Part shown: positions 1-8,244 of the stretch, piece after piece
Layout: each line of letters opens with the position of its first letter
Position numbering within the stretch: the stretch's first letter is position 1
NCBI GenBank assembly: GCA_029688825.1
Contig: JARUKX010000025.1
Coordinates: 1 to 54,228, forward strand
Direction of reading: 5' to 3'
DNA length: 54,228 nucleotides
Source of the DNA: Haloarculaceae archaeon H-GB1-1
Lineage (GTDB): Archaea > Halobacteriota > Halobacteria > Halobacteriales > Haloarculaceae
Made by a program: the position numbers and the translations under genes
The notes under the pieces: generated by a model
What the model was told of the DNA's origin: nothing
The model's database searches: none
The model's input: the letters and a program-made list of their open reading frames with translations, nothing else

Positions 1-14
1 TCACCGCGTCAGTA

Positions 15-45
15 CGAGGCCCACTCACTGCGTTCGTGCGCCTCG
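15..45 (-). terminator. 3'-end stem-loop after the redoxin gene
   Basis: On the minus strand the stem begins at the base right after the TAG stop (46-48). A 6-bp arm (CGAGGC/GCCTCG), a G-G mismatch and 3 more pairs (CAC/GTG) enclose the 11-nt loop GAACGCAGTGA. The taw1 end has the same loop apart from one pyrimidine on a different stem (54153-54179). A role in 3'-end formation is inferred; there is no T-tract. Confidence 0.55.
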
Positions 46-561
46 CTACGTCACGTCTTCGATGGCCTCTTCGACTACGTCGTAGTCGGGGAAATCGGGC
101 CACTGAGTGGCGACCCAGGCGTACTGGACGCGTTGCTGCTCGTCGACGACGAACACGGCGGGCCGCGGCTCGGCGACCCCTTCCATGCCGTCGAGGTCGT
201 GGACGATACCGTAGCGTTCGGCGACGCCGTTCGCCGGGTCGGAGAACAGCCGGTGGTCGATGCCGCGATCCTCGATGAGCGTCGCGTGCTCGTACGGCGA
301 GGAGATGGAGACACCGACGACTTCGGCGTCGTACTCGTGCCACTCGCGGTCGCGAATCTCGTTCCAGGCGTACGTCGCGGGGAAGCCGCCGTCCATGGTG
401 TGGAAGACGAGGACGACCGGTCCCTCGTCGGTCAGTTCTGAGAGGGACGTGTCCTCCCAGTACTCCTCGCAGACGAGCGGGCGCGTGAAGTCCGGGGCCT
501 GCTCGCCCTCCGCGACGTGGTCCGTCGGGCCGAGGTCGACGACGTCGAAGTCGAGGTCCAT
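46..561 (-). CDS. Redoxin-domain (AhpC/TSA-like) protein lacking the peroxidatic Cys
   Basis: This 171-residue protein has the thioredoxin fold of the AhpC/TSA family, with an extended APDF strand near residues 22-25 and a core strand near 48-54. Peroxiredoxins carry a PxxxTxxC motif after that strand. Here the equivalent segment is F60-P61-A-T63-Y-A-W66, so the peroxidatic cysteine is replaced and the only Cys is C31, near the N terminus. It is therefore unlikely to be a classical peroxidase and may be a structural or partner redoxin. The start was chosen because its ATG overlaps the TGA stop of the upstream glutaredoxin-like gene by one base (TGATG), which indicates translational coupling. 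The family call is firm; the function is not known. Confidence 0.8.
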   Translation of the reverse strand: MDLDFDVVDLGPTDHVAEGEQAPDFTRPLVCEEYWEDTSLSELTDEGPVVLVFHTMDGGFPATYAWNEIRDREWHEYDAEVVGVSISSPYEHATLIEDRGIDHRLFSDPANGVAERYGIVHDLDGMEGVAEPRPAVFVVDEQQRVQYAWVATQWPDFPDYDVVEEAIEDVT

Positions 562-818
562 CACGACCCCTCCCCGTACGTCGCGTCGAGGTACTGGACG
601 ATGTTGGCGCTCTCGGTCATCGTCACGCCCGTGTTCTCGTCTACGATGGCGGGGACCGTTCGCTTCCCGCTGACTCGCTTGACGACATTCCGCTTCGAGT
701 GCAGCGGTTCGACGAAGCGCGAGCGGTAGTCGAGGTCGTACGCGTCGAGTTTCCGGACGACCCGCTCGCAGAACGGACACGCCTGCAAGCGGTAGAGGGT
801 GATGGCTGGGTCGCTCAT
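561..818 (-). CDS. Glutaredoxin/GST N-terminal domain protein
   Basis: This is an 85-residue single thioredoxin-fold domain. A CPFC redox motif at C14-C17 follows the first beta strand, and a cis-Pro segment (TVPAIVDE) and an ES helix start (TESANIVQYL) match the glutathione-S-transferase N-terminal/glutaredoxin family. There is no GST C-terminal helical domain, so it is a stand-alone thiol-disulfide carrier. Haloarchaea use gamma-glutamylcysteine rather than glutathione as a main low-molecular thiol (general knowledge), so the physiological reductant is uncertain. It is first in a two-gene unit, and its stop overlaps the start of the Cys-deficient redoxin, so the two proteins probably act together. 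Confidence 0.82.
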   Translation of the reverse strand: MSDPAITLYRLQACPFCERVVRKLDAYDLDYRSRFVEPLHSKRNVVKRVSGKRTVPAIVDENTGVTMTESANIVQYLDATYGEGS

Positions 819-906
819 CTCGTCGGTTGTTCGGACGGATACGGGGTAAGGACTTCGGGCGTGTGCGACCCGAAAGTATTCCCGGGAAGCCGGGACCACG
901 CTCGCC

Positions 907-1470
907 ATGGCGAGCGACACCGAGCGCCGTTTGCGCAGCGCCGACCGCCGAGCGACGACCTCGGTCGTCGGCGTCGTACTCCTCGTCGGCGTCACGGTCA
1001 CGCTCGCCGCCACGGTGACGACGGCCGGGTTCGCGCTGACTACCGCGACCCACTCGACGACGCCGACGGTCGCCGTGGACCCGGACCCACTCGACGCCAG
1101 CGACGGCTGGCCCGACGGGCAGACGATTCGATTGGTCCACCGCTCCGGGCCGCCCGTGAACGTCTCGCGGCTGACGTTGGTTGTCTCGGTCCCGGACGGA
1201 CGGAGCGCCCATCTGACCGGCTTCCCGACGCGGCGGCTCACTCCCGAGCACGTCGCGGGCGCTGACCTGTTCGACCGGAGCTACGCTGGCATCGACGGCG
1301 AACTCGACGCGGCCCACACCGACGGCCAGTGGGAGGCCGGTGAGGTTCTCGAAGTCCGGTTGGCGCGCGGGCACGTCGACGTGACGCCGGGCGACCGCGT
1401 GTCGGTCGCGGTCGTGGACAGCGAGACGAACGTCGCGATGGCCGAGGTGACGGTCGTTGCCAGCGAGTGA
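907..1470 (+). CDS. Type IV pilin-like (archaeal Pilin_N) protein
   Basis: This 187-residue protein has a short charged N terminus with RR at about 14-15 and then a hydrophobic segment (about 17-42, SVVGVVLLVGVTVTLAATV). That is the class III (PibD-processed) signal and alpha-1 helix of haloarchaeal pilins. The rest is a beta-rich extracellular domain with a segment like FDRSYAGIDGELD. The start at 907 has an AT-rich box (agtatt, 877-882) about 27 nt upstream, which suggests a leaderless transcript. It is a single gene with no assembly ATPase nearby, so the product probably uses a pilus machine encoded elsewhere or works as a pilin-like surface protein. Confidence 0.7.
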   Translation: MASDTERRLRSADRRATTSVVGVVLLVGVTVTLAATVTTAGFALTTATHSTTPTVAVDPDPLDASDGWPDGQTIRLVHRSGPPVNVSRLTLVVSVPDGRSAHLTGFPTRRLTPEHVAGADLFDRSYAGIDGELDAAHTDGQWEAGEVLEVRLARGHVDVTPGDRVSVAVVDSETNVAMAEVTVVASE

Positions 1471-1561
1471 ATCGAGTCACGGCGCGGCGGTGATGTCGAT
1501 GCAGGCAGGGACCAGGGGTATGACAAGTCTTAATCTCGCTGCGCCGCAAGTCCACCCGTCG

Positions 1562-2965
1562 ATGGGTACCCCGTTAGCTGGCTCGCTGCACGCCACCGTC
1601 GCCGCTGCCCTGACTGGACCGTTCGGTCTGTCGATCTCACAGGACCTGGTCGTGGGTGGAGGCTTCGTCATCATCCTCCTCCTCCTCGGATTGTCGGCGT
1701 TCTTCTCCTCCTCGGAGATCGCCATGTTCTCGCTGCCGGCCCACCGGGTCGAGGCGCTGGTCGAGGACAGCGTCGTCAATGCGGACACCCTCAAGGACCT
1801 CAAGGCGGACCCACACCGCCTGCTCGTGACCATCCTCGTCGGGAACAACCTCGTCAACATCGCGATGTCCTCCATCGCGACGGGGTTACTCGCCATCTTC
1901 CTGAACCAGGGACAGGCCGTCGCGGTCGCCACGTTCGGCGTCACCGCGCTCGTCCTGCTGTTCGGCGAGAGCGCACCGAAGTCCTACGCCGTCGAGAACA
2001 CCGAGTCGTGGGCGCTGCGCATCTCCCGGCCGCTGAAGCTGGCCGAGACGGTGCTGTTGCCCGTCGTGATCCTCTTCGACCACCTCACGCGGCTGGTCAA
2101 CGAGATCACGGGCGGCCGGTCGGCCATCGAGACGTCCTACGTCACCCGCGAGGAGATCCGCGACATCATCGAGACGGGAGAGCGCGAGGGCGTCCTCAAC
2201 GAGGAGGAGCGACAGATGCTCCAGCGCACGCTCCGGTTCAACAAGACCATCGCGAAGGAAGTGATGACGCCGCGGCTCGACATGACGGCCATCGCGAAGA
2301 CCGCCACGATTCAGGAGGCTATCGAGGAGTGCATCCAGAGCGGCCACGCCCGGATGCCGGTCTACGAGGGCAGTCTGGACAACGTCATCGGGATCGTCCA
2401 CATCCGCGACCTCGTCCGCGACCTGAACTACGGCGAGAACTCCGAGGGCCTCGAACTCGACGACCTCATCGAGCCGACGCTGCACGTCCCCGAGAGCAAG
2501 AACGTGGACGAACTCCTGCGGGAGATGCGGGAGAACCGGATGCACATGGTCATCGTCATCGACGAGTTCGGCACCACGGAGGGGCTCGTGACGATGGAGG
2601 ACCTGACCGAGGAGATCGTCGGCGAGATCCTCGAAGGCGAGGAGGAGGAGCCGATCGATTACGTCGATGAGGACACCGTCCTCGTCAAGGGCGAAGTCAA
2701 CATCGAGGAGGTCAACGAGGCGCTGGACATCGACCTCCCGGAGGGCGAGGAGTTCGAGACCATCGCCGGATTCATCTTCAACCGCGCCGGGCGGCTGGTC
2801 GACAAAGGCGAGCTGATCGAGTACGACGGCGTCGAGATACGCGTCGAACAGGTCGAGAACACGCGCATCATGAAGGCTCGCGTCCACCGAATCGCCGAGG
2901 AACACCAGGATAGGCCGGCCGAAAACGAGTCCGAAGCCGAACCGGGCGAAGCCGCCTCCGAGTAG
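1562..2965 (+). CDS. CNNM/CorC-type membrane protein (DUF21 + CBS pair + CorC_HlyC)
   Basis: This 467-residue protein has an N-terminal DUF21 membrane domain (about 20-210, with FFSSSEIAMFSL and the GNNLVNIAMSS motif), a tandem CBS pair (about 230-360) and a C-terminal CorC_HlyC domain (about 375-450). The tail is acidic. This architecture is that of CNNM/CorC proteins, linked to Mg2+ (or Na+/Mg2+) efflux and often mis-annotated as hemolysin. The frame stays open upstream to 1457. I chose 1562 because a box A (ttaat, 1530-1534) sits about 28-30 nt before it and the start at 1520 would lie upstream of that box. The gene is convergent with sufU, with one base between the stops. Confidence 0.88.
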   Translation: MGTPLAGSLHATVAAALTGPFGLSISQDLVVGGGFVIILLLLGLSAFFSSSEIAMFSLPAHRVEALVEDSVVNADTLKDLKADPHRLLVTILVGNNLVNIAMSSIATGLLAIFLNQGQAVAVATFGVTALVLLFGESAPKSYAVENTESWALRISRPLKLAETVLLPVVILFDHLTRLVNEITGGRSAIETSYVTREEIRDIIETGEREGVLNEEERQMLQRTLRFNKTIAKEVMTPRLDMTAIAKTATIQEAIEECIQSGHARMPVYEGSLDNVIGIVHIRDLVRDLNYGENSEGLELDDLIEPTLHVPESKNVDELLREMRENRMHMVIVIDEFGTTEGLVTMEDLTEEIVGEILEGEEEEPIDYVDEDTVLVKGEVNIEEVNEALDIDLPEGEEFETIAGFIFNRAGRLVDKGELIEYDGVEIRVEQVENTRIMKARVHRIAEEHQDRPAENESEAEPGEAASE

Positions 2966-2966
2966 T

Positions 2967-3386
2967 CTACTCCTCGGTCTTCGTCTTCTCGACGTCCAGT
3001 TCGCCCTTGTAGATGTCCGCGCCGTCCTGGGCGACCTTCTCCGCGAGGACGGCACACTTCACCCGCATCGGGCTGATGTCGACGCCCAGCATGTCGATGA
3101 CGTCGTCGCGGTCCATCGCCTCGAGTTCGTCGAGGGTCGTCCCCTGGAGTTTCTCCGAGAGCATCGACGCCGACGCCTGGCTGATGGCACAGCCGTCGCC
3201 GGTGAACGAGACGAACTCGATCTCCTCCTCGTCGTCGTCCAATTTGACGTGCATCTCGATCTCGTCGCCACACATCGGATTCTCGCCCACGTGGGAGAAG
3301 GTCGCATCCTCCAGTTCCCCGTAGTTTCGCGGGTTCTTGTAGTGGTCGAGAATCTGCTGTCGGTACATGTCCGAGCCCATACCCAT
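2967..3386 (-). CDS. sufU: Fe-S cluster assembly scaffold/sulfur acceptor SufU
   Basis: This 139-residue IscU/NifU-like protein has C39, D41, C66 and C111 in the contexts ENPMCGDEI, GDGCAIS and VKCAVLA. These are the conserved Zn/Fe-S ligands of SufU. SufU takes persulfide sulfur from the cysteine desulfurase SufS for [Fe-S] assembly. The opening MGMGSDMYRQQILDHYKNP is typical of the family. Either of the first two ATGs (3386 or 3380) could be used; 3386 is about 30 nt downstream of the T-tract at 3414-3419. The partner sufS lies about 2.5 kb away on the same strand, separated by three unrelated genes. Confidence 0.92.
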   Translation of the reverse strand: MGMGSDMYRQQILDHYKNPRNYGELEDATFSHVGENPMCGDEIEMHVKLDDDEEEIEFVSFTGDGCAISQASASMLSEKLQGTTLDELEAMDRDDVIDMLGVDISPMRVKCAVLAEKVAQDGADIYKGELDVEKTKTEE

Positions 3387-3413
3387 TGGTACACGTCCGT
3401 AGGTGGTTGCGTC

Positions 3414-3419
3414 AAAAAA
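3414..3419 (-). promoter_or_regulatory. T6 tract: box A of sufU and likely terminator of the upstream gene
   Basis: The minus strand reads GGCTTTTTTGACG, centred about 30 nt before the sufU ATG at 3386. That is where a haloarchaeal box A for a leaderless gene belongs. The same tract is 27-32 nt past the stop of the PH-like gene (3446) and could serve as its oligo-T terminator. Confidence 0.45.
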
Positions 3420-3445
3420 GCCTTTGCTCGTGCTCGCTGGCTGCG

Positions 3446-3793
3446 CTATTCGGTCGGTCGTTCCCCAGTCGCCCGTTCCAGGATGGCATCCCGCACGCGT
3501 CCGGCCTGGTCGCGCTTCGACCGCGGGAAGTACAGCGTGTTCTCGTCGACCGGGTGGGAGAGAAAGCCGGGTTCGTCGGGCTCGACGCCGAGTTCCCTGA
3601 CCTGCACGTGCCCCGTGACGAGCCCGGGCGAGAACTCGACGGCGTAGACGTCCTGCAGTTCGATGGCCTTGCCCTCGAACATCGACGAGGACGAGCGGTC
3701 GATGAAGACGTACTCCTCGTAGACTTCGATGGTTCCGCCCTGACACTTGCACGTCGCGACCGGCTCGTCCTCCGTGCGCCCCGAAGCCACCAT
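3446..3793 (-). CDS. Small PH-like (DUF4429-type) protein
   Basis: This 115-residue protein begins with a short polar segment and CKC (near 15-17). The rest is a beta-rich domain with the pattern GGTIEVYEEYVFIDR, KAIELQDVYAVEFSP, GHVQVRE, ENTLYFPRSK, followed by a helix (QAGRVRDAILERATG). This is the layout of small pleckstrin-homology-like domains such as DUF4429. I infer the fold from pattern and no function is known. There is no signal peptide or membrane segment, so it should be cytoplasmic. A T5 tract (3819-3823 on the minus strand) about 27 nt upstream fits a leaderless start at 3793. It lies between the aldo/keto reductase and sufU but appears to be transcribed on its own. Confidence 0.6.
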   Translation of the reverse strand: MVASGRTEDEPVATCKCQGGTIEVYEEYVFIDRSSSSMFEGKAIELQDVYAVEFSPGLVTGHVQVRELGVEPDEPGFLSHPVDENTLYFPRSKRDQAGRVRDAILERATGERPTE

Positions 3794-3846
3794 TATCGAC
3801 CGAGACGAGACAGTCCGGCAAAAACCCTCGGCCGGGCTCCCCGTTC

Positions 3847-4839
3847 CTACAGCCGCTCGAACGGTCCCGCCTTCGCCGCCGCCAACCGCTCGAACTGTTC
3901 GTCGCTGAGGTCGACCTGCGCGGCCCCGAGGTTCTCCTCCAGTTGCTCGACGGTGCGCGCGCCGACGATGGGCGCGGTGACCTGTGGATGGTGGGCCAGC
4001 CACGCCAGGCTGACCTGAGCGGGCGTGGCGTCGACCTCCTCGGCGACGGCTTCGACCTCCTCGACGACGTCGAAGTTCTCCGGCGTGAGATAGCGGTCGG
4101 CCCACGTCTCGCCCTCCGAGGCGGTCGAATCGTCGGGCATGTCGCCCTCGCGGCTGTACTTGCCGGTCAGGAGGCCCTGGCCGAGCGGGCTCCACGGGAC
4201 GACGCCGAGATCGTAGTCCTCGCACATCTCCAGGTAGCTCCCCTCGATTTCGCGGTTGACGAGGTTGTATCGCGGCTGGGAGAGGGTGAACGGTTCGTAG
4301 CCCTCGCGGCGGGCGAGTTCGTTCGCCTTCGCCACCTTCCAGGCGTTCGGCCGGAGCGTCGAGGTGCCGAGGTAGTTCACCTTCCCGTCGCGGACGAAGC
4401 CGTCGAGCGTGCGCATGAACTCCTCGACGGGCGTGTCGTCGTCCCAGCGGTGGATGTACAGCAGGTCGAGGTAGTCCGTGCCGAGACGGTCGAGGATCAG
4501 GTCGATCTGCCGACGGAGATGCTTCCGCGAGAGACCCCGACCGTTGGGGTCGTCCGGTCGGGTGGGCCAGTAGATCTTGGAGGCGACGACGAAGTCCTCG
4601 CGGTCGCGGTCGGCCAGCCAGTTGCCGATCCACTCCTCGCTCTGGCCTTCGCCGTACATGTCTGCGGTGTCGATGAAGCGCCCGCCGTGGGCCTCGTAGG
4701 CGTCGAGAAGGTCGTAGGCGCGCTGCTCGTCTATCTCGACGTGGCCCTGGTCGGTCTCGCGGCCGAAGCGCCACGTGCCGAACGCGAGTTCGCTGACCTG
4801 GGTGCCGGTCGGTCCGAGGGGGACGTAATCGAGGTCCAT
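3847..4839 (-). CDS. Aldo/keto reductase
   Basis: This 330-residue TIM-barrel oxidoreductase has the complete AKR catalytic tetrad: D57 (RFIDTAD), Y62 (DMYGEG), K88 (VASKIYW) and H130 (LLYIHRWD). A C-terminal NADPH-binding segment (APIVGARTVEQLEENL) is also present. It most resembles the voltage-gated potassium channel beta-subunit/YhdN-like branch of AKRs, which reduces aldehydes and ketones with NADPH. The substrate cannot be read from sequence. It lies 31 nt downstream of the amidinotransferase-fold gene on the same strand, so the two may be co-transcribed, with no obvious pathway link. Confidence 0.93.
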   Translation of the reverse strand: MDLDYVPLGPTGTQVSELAFGTWRFGRETDQGHVEIDEQRAYDLLDAYEAHGGRFIDTADMYGEGQSEEWIGNWLADRDREDFVVASKIYWPTRPDDPNGRGLSRKHLRRQIDLILDRLGTDYLDLLYIHRWDDDTPVEEFMRTLDGFVRDGKVNYLGTSTLRPNAWKVAKANELARREGYEPFTLSQPRYNLVNREIEGSYLEMCEDYDLGVVPWSPLGQGLLTGKYSREGDMPDDSTASEGETWADRYLTPENFDVVEEVEAVAEEVDATPAQVSLAWLAHHPQVTAPIVGARTVEQLEENLGAAQVDLSDEQFERLAAAKAGPFERL

Positions 4840-4870
4840 GTCCGGTCCTTCGGAGATGGGGGCAAAGAAC

Positions 4871-5797
4871 CTAGGGCAGCATCAGCTTCATGCAGAAGAC
4901 CGACCCGCCGGCCTTCATGAACTCGCTCGTGTCGACCTCGATCGGCTCGAAGCCGTGGTCGTGGAGCTTCCGCACGGTCTCGGGGTTGCCGCGCTGAAGG
5001 ACGACGTGTTGACCGTCGATGGAGTGGGCGTTGCAGGCGAAGCCCTCGATGGCCTCCTCGCGCGGCACTTCGATGACGGTGTCGACGAGCGACTGCAGGG
5101 TCTCGACGCCCGCGTCGGTGAGCGCACCTGGATACAGCAGCGCCGTCTCCTCGTCGAGCAGCGAGAGACAGACGTCGAGGTGGTAGCAGTCCTCCAGCGT
5201 GAGCTTCAGCATGACGACCGGCACGTCGAAGCGCTCGCTCAGTTCCTCGTAGGCCCGTCGCTCGCTGCGGAAGCCGTAGCCGCCGACGACGAGTTCGCGG
5301 CCGGGGTACCACAGCGCGTCGCCCATCCCCTCGAACGTCGCCTGCGTGTCCAGTTGTTCGACGGCGTAGCCCTCCGACTCGTACCACGCGCGGAGGTACT
5401 CGACCTCCGCCATGCGTTCCCGGGTCGCCATGTGACTGAGCAGGACCCGCTTCTCCGTCGGATGAGGCATGCTCTGGTTCGCGCAGAACACCATGTCCGG
5501 CAGCCGTTCGGGAGCGGGCGCGGGCTTCGGCCCGTCGCGGAGTGTCTGCTCGTACAGGGTCGACGGGTCGAGAACCTCCACGTCGGTCGCGTAGTCGTCG
5601 TACACGTCGACGACGGTCTGCCACTGCTCGGTGGCGACGGCGGGGTCCGCGCGGCCGGTCATGTGGGGGTTGATCCGATAGAGCACCTGGAAGTGCGACG
5701 GCCTGACGAACAGCGCCGTCCCGTGTGCCGGTCGTCGCGGGACGTCTTCGGGTCGCAGGTCGGGGTCGGCCGTCTCGGTGTAGACGCGCGCGGTCAT
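4871..5797 (-). CDS. Amidinotransferase-fold hydrolase (DDAH/arginine deiminase superfamily)
   Basis: This 308-residue protein has the superfamily's pentein motifs: DMVFCAN (D101), FEGMGDAL (E156, D160), a catalytic His in DCYHLDVC (H206) and a C-terminal catalytic Cys in GGSVFCMKL (C302). The family hydrolyses or transfers guanidino groups: dimethylargininase, arginine deiminase and glycine amidinotransferase relatives. Haloarchaeal members are usually annotated as dimethylargininase or amidinotransferase, and the true substrate is not evident. On the minus strand a box A-like CTTTTGTAGG (about 5821-5830) lies about 27 nt before the start, which supports 5797. Confidence 0.85.
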   Translation of the reverse strand: MTARVYTETADPDLRPEDVPRRPAHGTALFVRPSHFQVLYRINPHMTGRADPAVATEQWQTVVDVYDDYATDVEVLDPSTLYEQTLRDGPKPAPAPERLPDMVFCANQSMPHPTEKRVLLSHMATRERMAEVEYLRAWYESEGYAVEQLDTQATFEGMGDALWYPGRELVVGGYGFRSERRAYEELSERFDVPVVMLKLTLEDCYHLDVCLSLLDEETALLYPGALTDAGVETLQSLVDTVIEVPREEAIEGFACNAHSIDGQHVVLQRGNPETVRKLHDHGFEPIEVDTSEFMKAGGSVFCMKLMLP

Positions 5798-5874
5798 CTC
5801 CCAGTCGTATTTGCAGGACCTACAAAAGGGCTCCTGTCTGCGTTCGCGGGCGAAATCGAGAGCGAACGGCTCGC

Positions 5875-7122
5875 CTAGGCGAACAGTTGGCGGGCGTCGT
5901 CGATGGCCGCGACCAGTTTGTCTATCTCTGCGCGCGTGTTGTAGACGTAGAAAGAGGCACGCGCGGAGGCGGTGATGCCCAGCACGTCGTGTAGCGGCTG
6001 GGTGCAGTGGTCGCCGGCGCGGATGGCGACGGCGTGGTCGTTCAGGATCGAGGAGAGGTCGTGGGCGTGGACGGATTCGACGTTGAACGCGACGAGACCG
6101 CCGCGTTCCTCACCGGCTGGCGGGCCGTAGGTCTCGATGTCGTCGAACTCGGCGAATCGCTCCATGGCGTAGTTCGCCAGCGCTTCCTCGTGACGCTGGA
6201 CGTTCTCCAGGCCGATGTCGTCCAGGTAGTCTGCGGCCGCGGCCAGCGCGATACCCTGTGCGATGACGGGCGTGCCGGCCTCGAACTTCCAGGGGAGGTC
6301 GTTCCACTGCGCGTCCTCCTGGGTGACCTTCCGGATCATCTCTCCGCCGTAGAGGAAGGGGTCCATCTCCTCCAGCAGGTGCTGTTTGCCGTACAGGACG
6401 CCGATGCCGGTCGGGCCGGCCATCTTGTGGCCGGAGAAGGCGTAGAAGTCGGCGTCGATGGCTTCGACGTCGACCGGACGGTTCGGCACCGCCTGCGCGC
6501 CGTCGACGAAGATGAGCGCGTCCTCGTCGTGGGCGAGGTCGGCGAGTTCGGCCACTGGGTTGACCGTCCCGAGGGTGTTCGAGACGTGGACCACCGACAC
6601 CATCGCGGTGTCGGGGCCGATGACGTCCCTCGCTTCGTGCATGTCGAGCCGTCCGTCCTCGGTGACCGGGATGTAGCGCACGTCCGCGCCGGCCTTCTTC
6701 GCTATCTGCTGCCAGGTGACCAGCGAGGCGTGGTGTTCCATCTCCGTCAGGACGACCTCGTCACCGGGGCCGAGTTCGGCCAGCCCCCAGGCGTAGGCGA
6801 CGAGGTTCTCCGATTCGGTGGTGTTCTTCGTGAAGACGATCTCCTCGCGCCCGCCGCTCGCGCCGACGAACTCGGCGAGGCGGTCGTGGGCCTCCTCGTA
6901 GGCGATGGACGCCTCCTGGCTGAGCTGGTGGATGCCGCGGTGGACGTTGGCGTTCGTGTTGCGGTAGTAGTCCGCGATGGTGTCGACGACGGGGTCGGGC
7001 GTCTGCGTCGTCGCCGCGTTGTCGAGATAGACGACCTGCTCGCCGTTGAACTCCCGCTGGAGGATGGGGAAGTCCTCGCGGAGAGTCTCGACGTCGAGCA
7101 GTTCGGACTCATGCGTTCCCAT
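5875..7122 (-). CDS. sufS: Cysteine desulfurase SufS
   Basis: This is a 415-residue class V aminotransferase-fold PLP enzyme. Lys K233 in FSGHKMAGPTG forms the Schiff base, and the catalytic Cys C373 lies in RAGDHCTQP, the short-loop type II (SufS) pattern. HRGIHQLS and TEMEHHASL are further family motifs. It removes sulfur from cysteine and would pass persulfide to SufU (2967-3386). The frame is open to a TTG at 7170, but ATG 7122 gives the usual family N terminus (MGTHESELLDVETLREDFP). Haloarchaea also carry sufBCD; those genes are not in this window. Confidence 0.95.
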   Translation of the reverse strand: MGTHESELLDVETLREDFPILQREFNGEQVVYLDNAATTQTPDPVVDTIADYYRNTNANVHRGIHQLSQEASIAYEEAHDRLAEFVGASGGREEIVFTKNTTESENLVAYAWGLAELGPGDEVVLTEMEHHASLVTWQQIAKKAGADVRYIPVTEDGRLDMHEARDVIGPDTAMVSVVHVSNTLGTVNPVAELADLAHDEDALIFVDGAQAVPNRPVDVEAIDADFYAFSGHKMAGPTGIGVLYGKQHLLEEMDPFLYGGEMIRKVTQEDAQWNDLPWKFEAGTPVIAQGIALAAAADYLDDIGLENVQRHEEALANYAMERFAEFDDIETYGPPAGEERGGLVAFNVESVHAHDLSSILNDHAVAIRAGDHCTQPLHDVLGITASARASFYVYNTRAEIDKLVAAIDDARQLFA

Positions 7123-7197
7123 TGGCTCAACGGAGGTACTCGACGGGCAACTTTCCTTCGGTTTCCACAAAACAGATTTTGCGGTCGGCGGACGTGG

Positions 7198-7488
7198 TCA
7201 CATCCACATGAGCTGGGCGTGGCGCGTGCCGTCGATGTCGAGGACGTTCCCCTCGTCGACGAAGCCGTGCTCGATGGCCACCTCGACGGCGCGGGTGCCG
7301 ACGATGTTGGCGACCGAGCACTTGCCCAGCGATTCGACGACGCGGTCCTCGTCGACCTGCTCGCCGTCGTAGAACTCCTCTTCGACGGTCAGCGACACCT
7401 GTCCGTCCTCGAAGGTCTCTCCGAGGATGTCGGGATCGCAGACCGAGACCAGCAGTCCCTCGTCCGTCTGTCGTTCGTTCAGTATCAT
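7198..7488 (-). CDS. DUF424 family protein
   Basis: This 96-residue protein matches the archaeal DUF424 family: an opening beta strand (MILNERQTDEGLLVSVCDPDILGETFEDG), the segment EEFYDGEQ, and a second half ending in HGFVDEGNVLDIDGTRHAQLMWM. DUF424 is conserved across archaea and often lies near translation or RNA genes. I do not assign a biochemical role. Its ATG overlaps the stop of the upstream TPR gene by 4 nt (ATGA, 7485-7488), so it is translationally coupled to that gene. Confidence 0.85.
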   Translation of the reverse strand: MILNERQTDEGLLVSVCDPDILGETFEDGQVSLTVEEEFYDGEQVDEDRVVESLGKCSVANIVGTRAVEVAIEHGFVDEGNVLDIDGTRHAQLMWM

Positions 7489-8219
7489 TCGATGAGTTCT
7501 TCCTCGGCCTCCTGCCGGAGTTCGTCGGCCTGTTCGGCCACTTCTTCCGCGCGGTCGTACTCGCCCATCTCCTCGAGGGCGCGGGCCTTCTCGTCGAGGA
7601 GTTCGGCGTTGCGGAAGCCGAGTCGGATGGCGTTGTCGAAGGCGTTCAGTGCGTCCTCGGCCAGCCCGCGTTCGAGCAGGAAGAAACCGCGGTTGTACCA
7701 GCCCTGGCCGAACCGGGGGTCGATCTCGACCGCGCGTTCGGCGTGTTCCAGCGCCTGCTCGGAGCGGCCCGACTCCCAGAGCGCGTAGGCGAGGTTCGTC
7801 TCTGCGGTCGCGGCGTGCTCGGAGTCGTCGTCGATCTGGAGCGCTTCCTTGTACGCGCCGATGGCCGCGTCGTACTCTTCGAGTTCGGCGTGGGCCGCGC
7901 CCTTGTTCGTCCACGCCTCCTGCTCGACGTGCTCGTCGTCGGCGAAGCGTGCGGCGCGCTCGAACGTGTCGGCGGCCTGTTCGTGGCGGTTGATTGCGAT
8001 GTAGTTCAGGCCAACCTCGATGAGGTCCTCGCCGTCCACCTGGTCGGCGGCGACGTTTCGCTCGTCGAGCATGTCGGCCACCGCCCGCGAGTCGACGGGG
8101 TCGACCTTGTCGGGGTCGACGTCGAGTTCGGGCGGGTCGATGTCGAAGCCCTCGTAGGGGTCGTCGAAACCCTGCCCCTCGGAGAAGCGATGGTCGTCCG
8201 TGTCCCGCTCGTCGGTCAT
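7485..8219 (-). CDS. Tetratricopeptide-repeat protein
   Basis: This 244-residue acidic protein has an N-terminal low-complexity region (about 1-45) and then at least five TPR-like helical hairpins from about 64 to 235. Examples are ALENY-type signatures in DLIEVGLNYIAINRHEQAADTF, AWTNKGAAHAELEEYDAAIGAY, AETNLAYALWESGRSEQAL and GWYNRGFFLLERGLAEDAL. TPR proteins are protein-interaction scaffolds; the partner is unknown. It is first in an operon with the DUF424 gene, which it overlaps by 4 nt. It is transcribed divergently from thpR, with its start 54 nt from the thpR start and one shared TTAA box between them. Confidence 0.9.
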   Translation of the reverse strand: MTDERDTDDHRFSEGQGFDDPYEGFDIDPPELDVDPDKVDPVDSRAVADMLDERNVAADQVDGEDLIEVGLNYIAINRHEQAADTFERAARFADDEHVEQEAWTNKGAAHAELEEYDAAIGAYKEALQIDDDSEHAATAETNLAYALWESGRSEQALEHAERAVEIDPRFGQGWYNRGFFLLERGLAEDALNAFDNAIRLGFRNAELLDEKARALEEMGEYDRAEEVAEQADELRQEAEEELIE

Positions 8220-8244
8220 ATGCCCGGATTAGCGGGGCACATGG

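Noticed and set aside
7123-7170. Upstream TTG start for sufS
   Set aside because: It adds 16 residues not typical of SufS, while ATG 7122 gives the normal N terminus.
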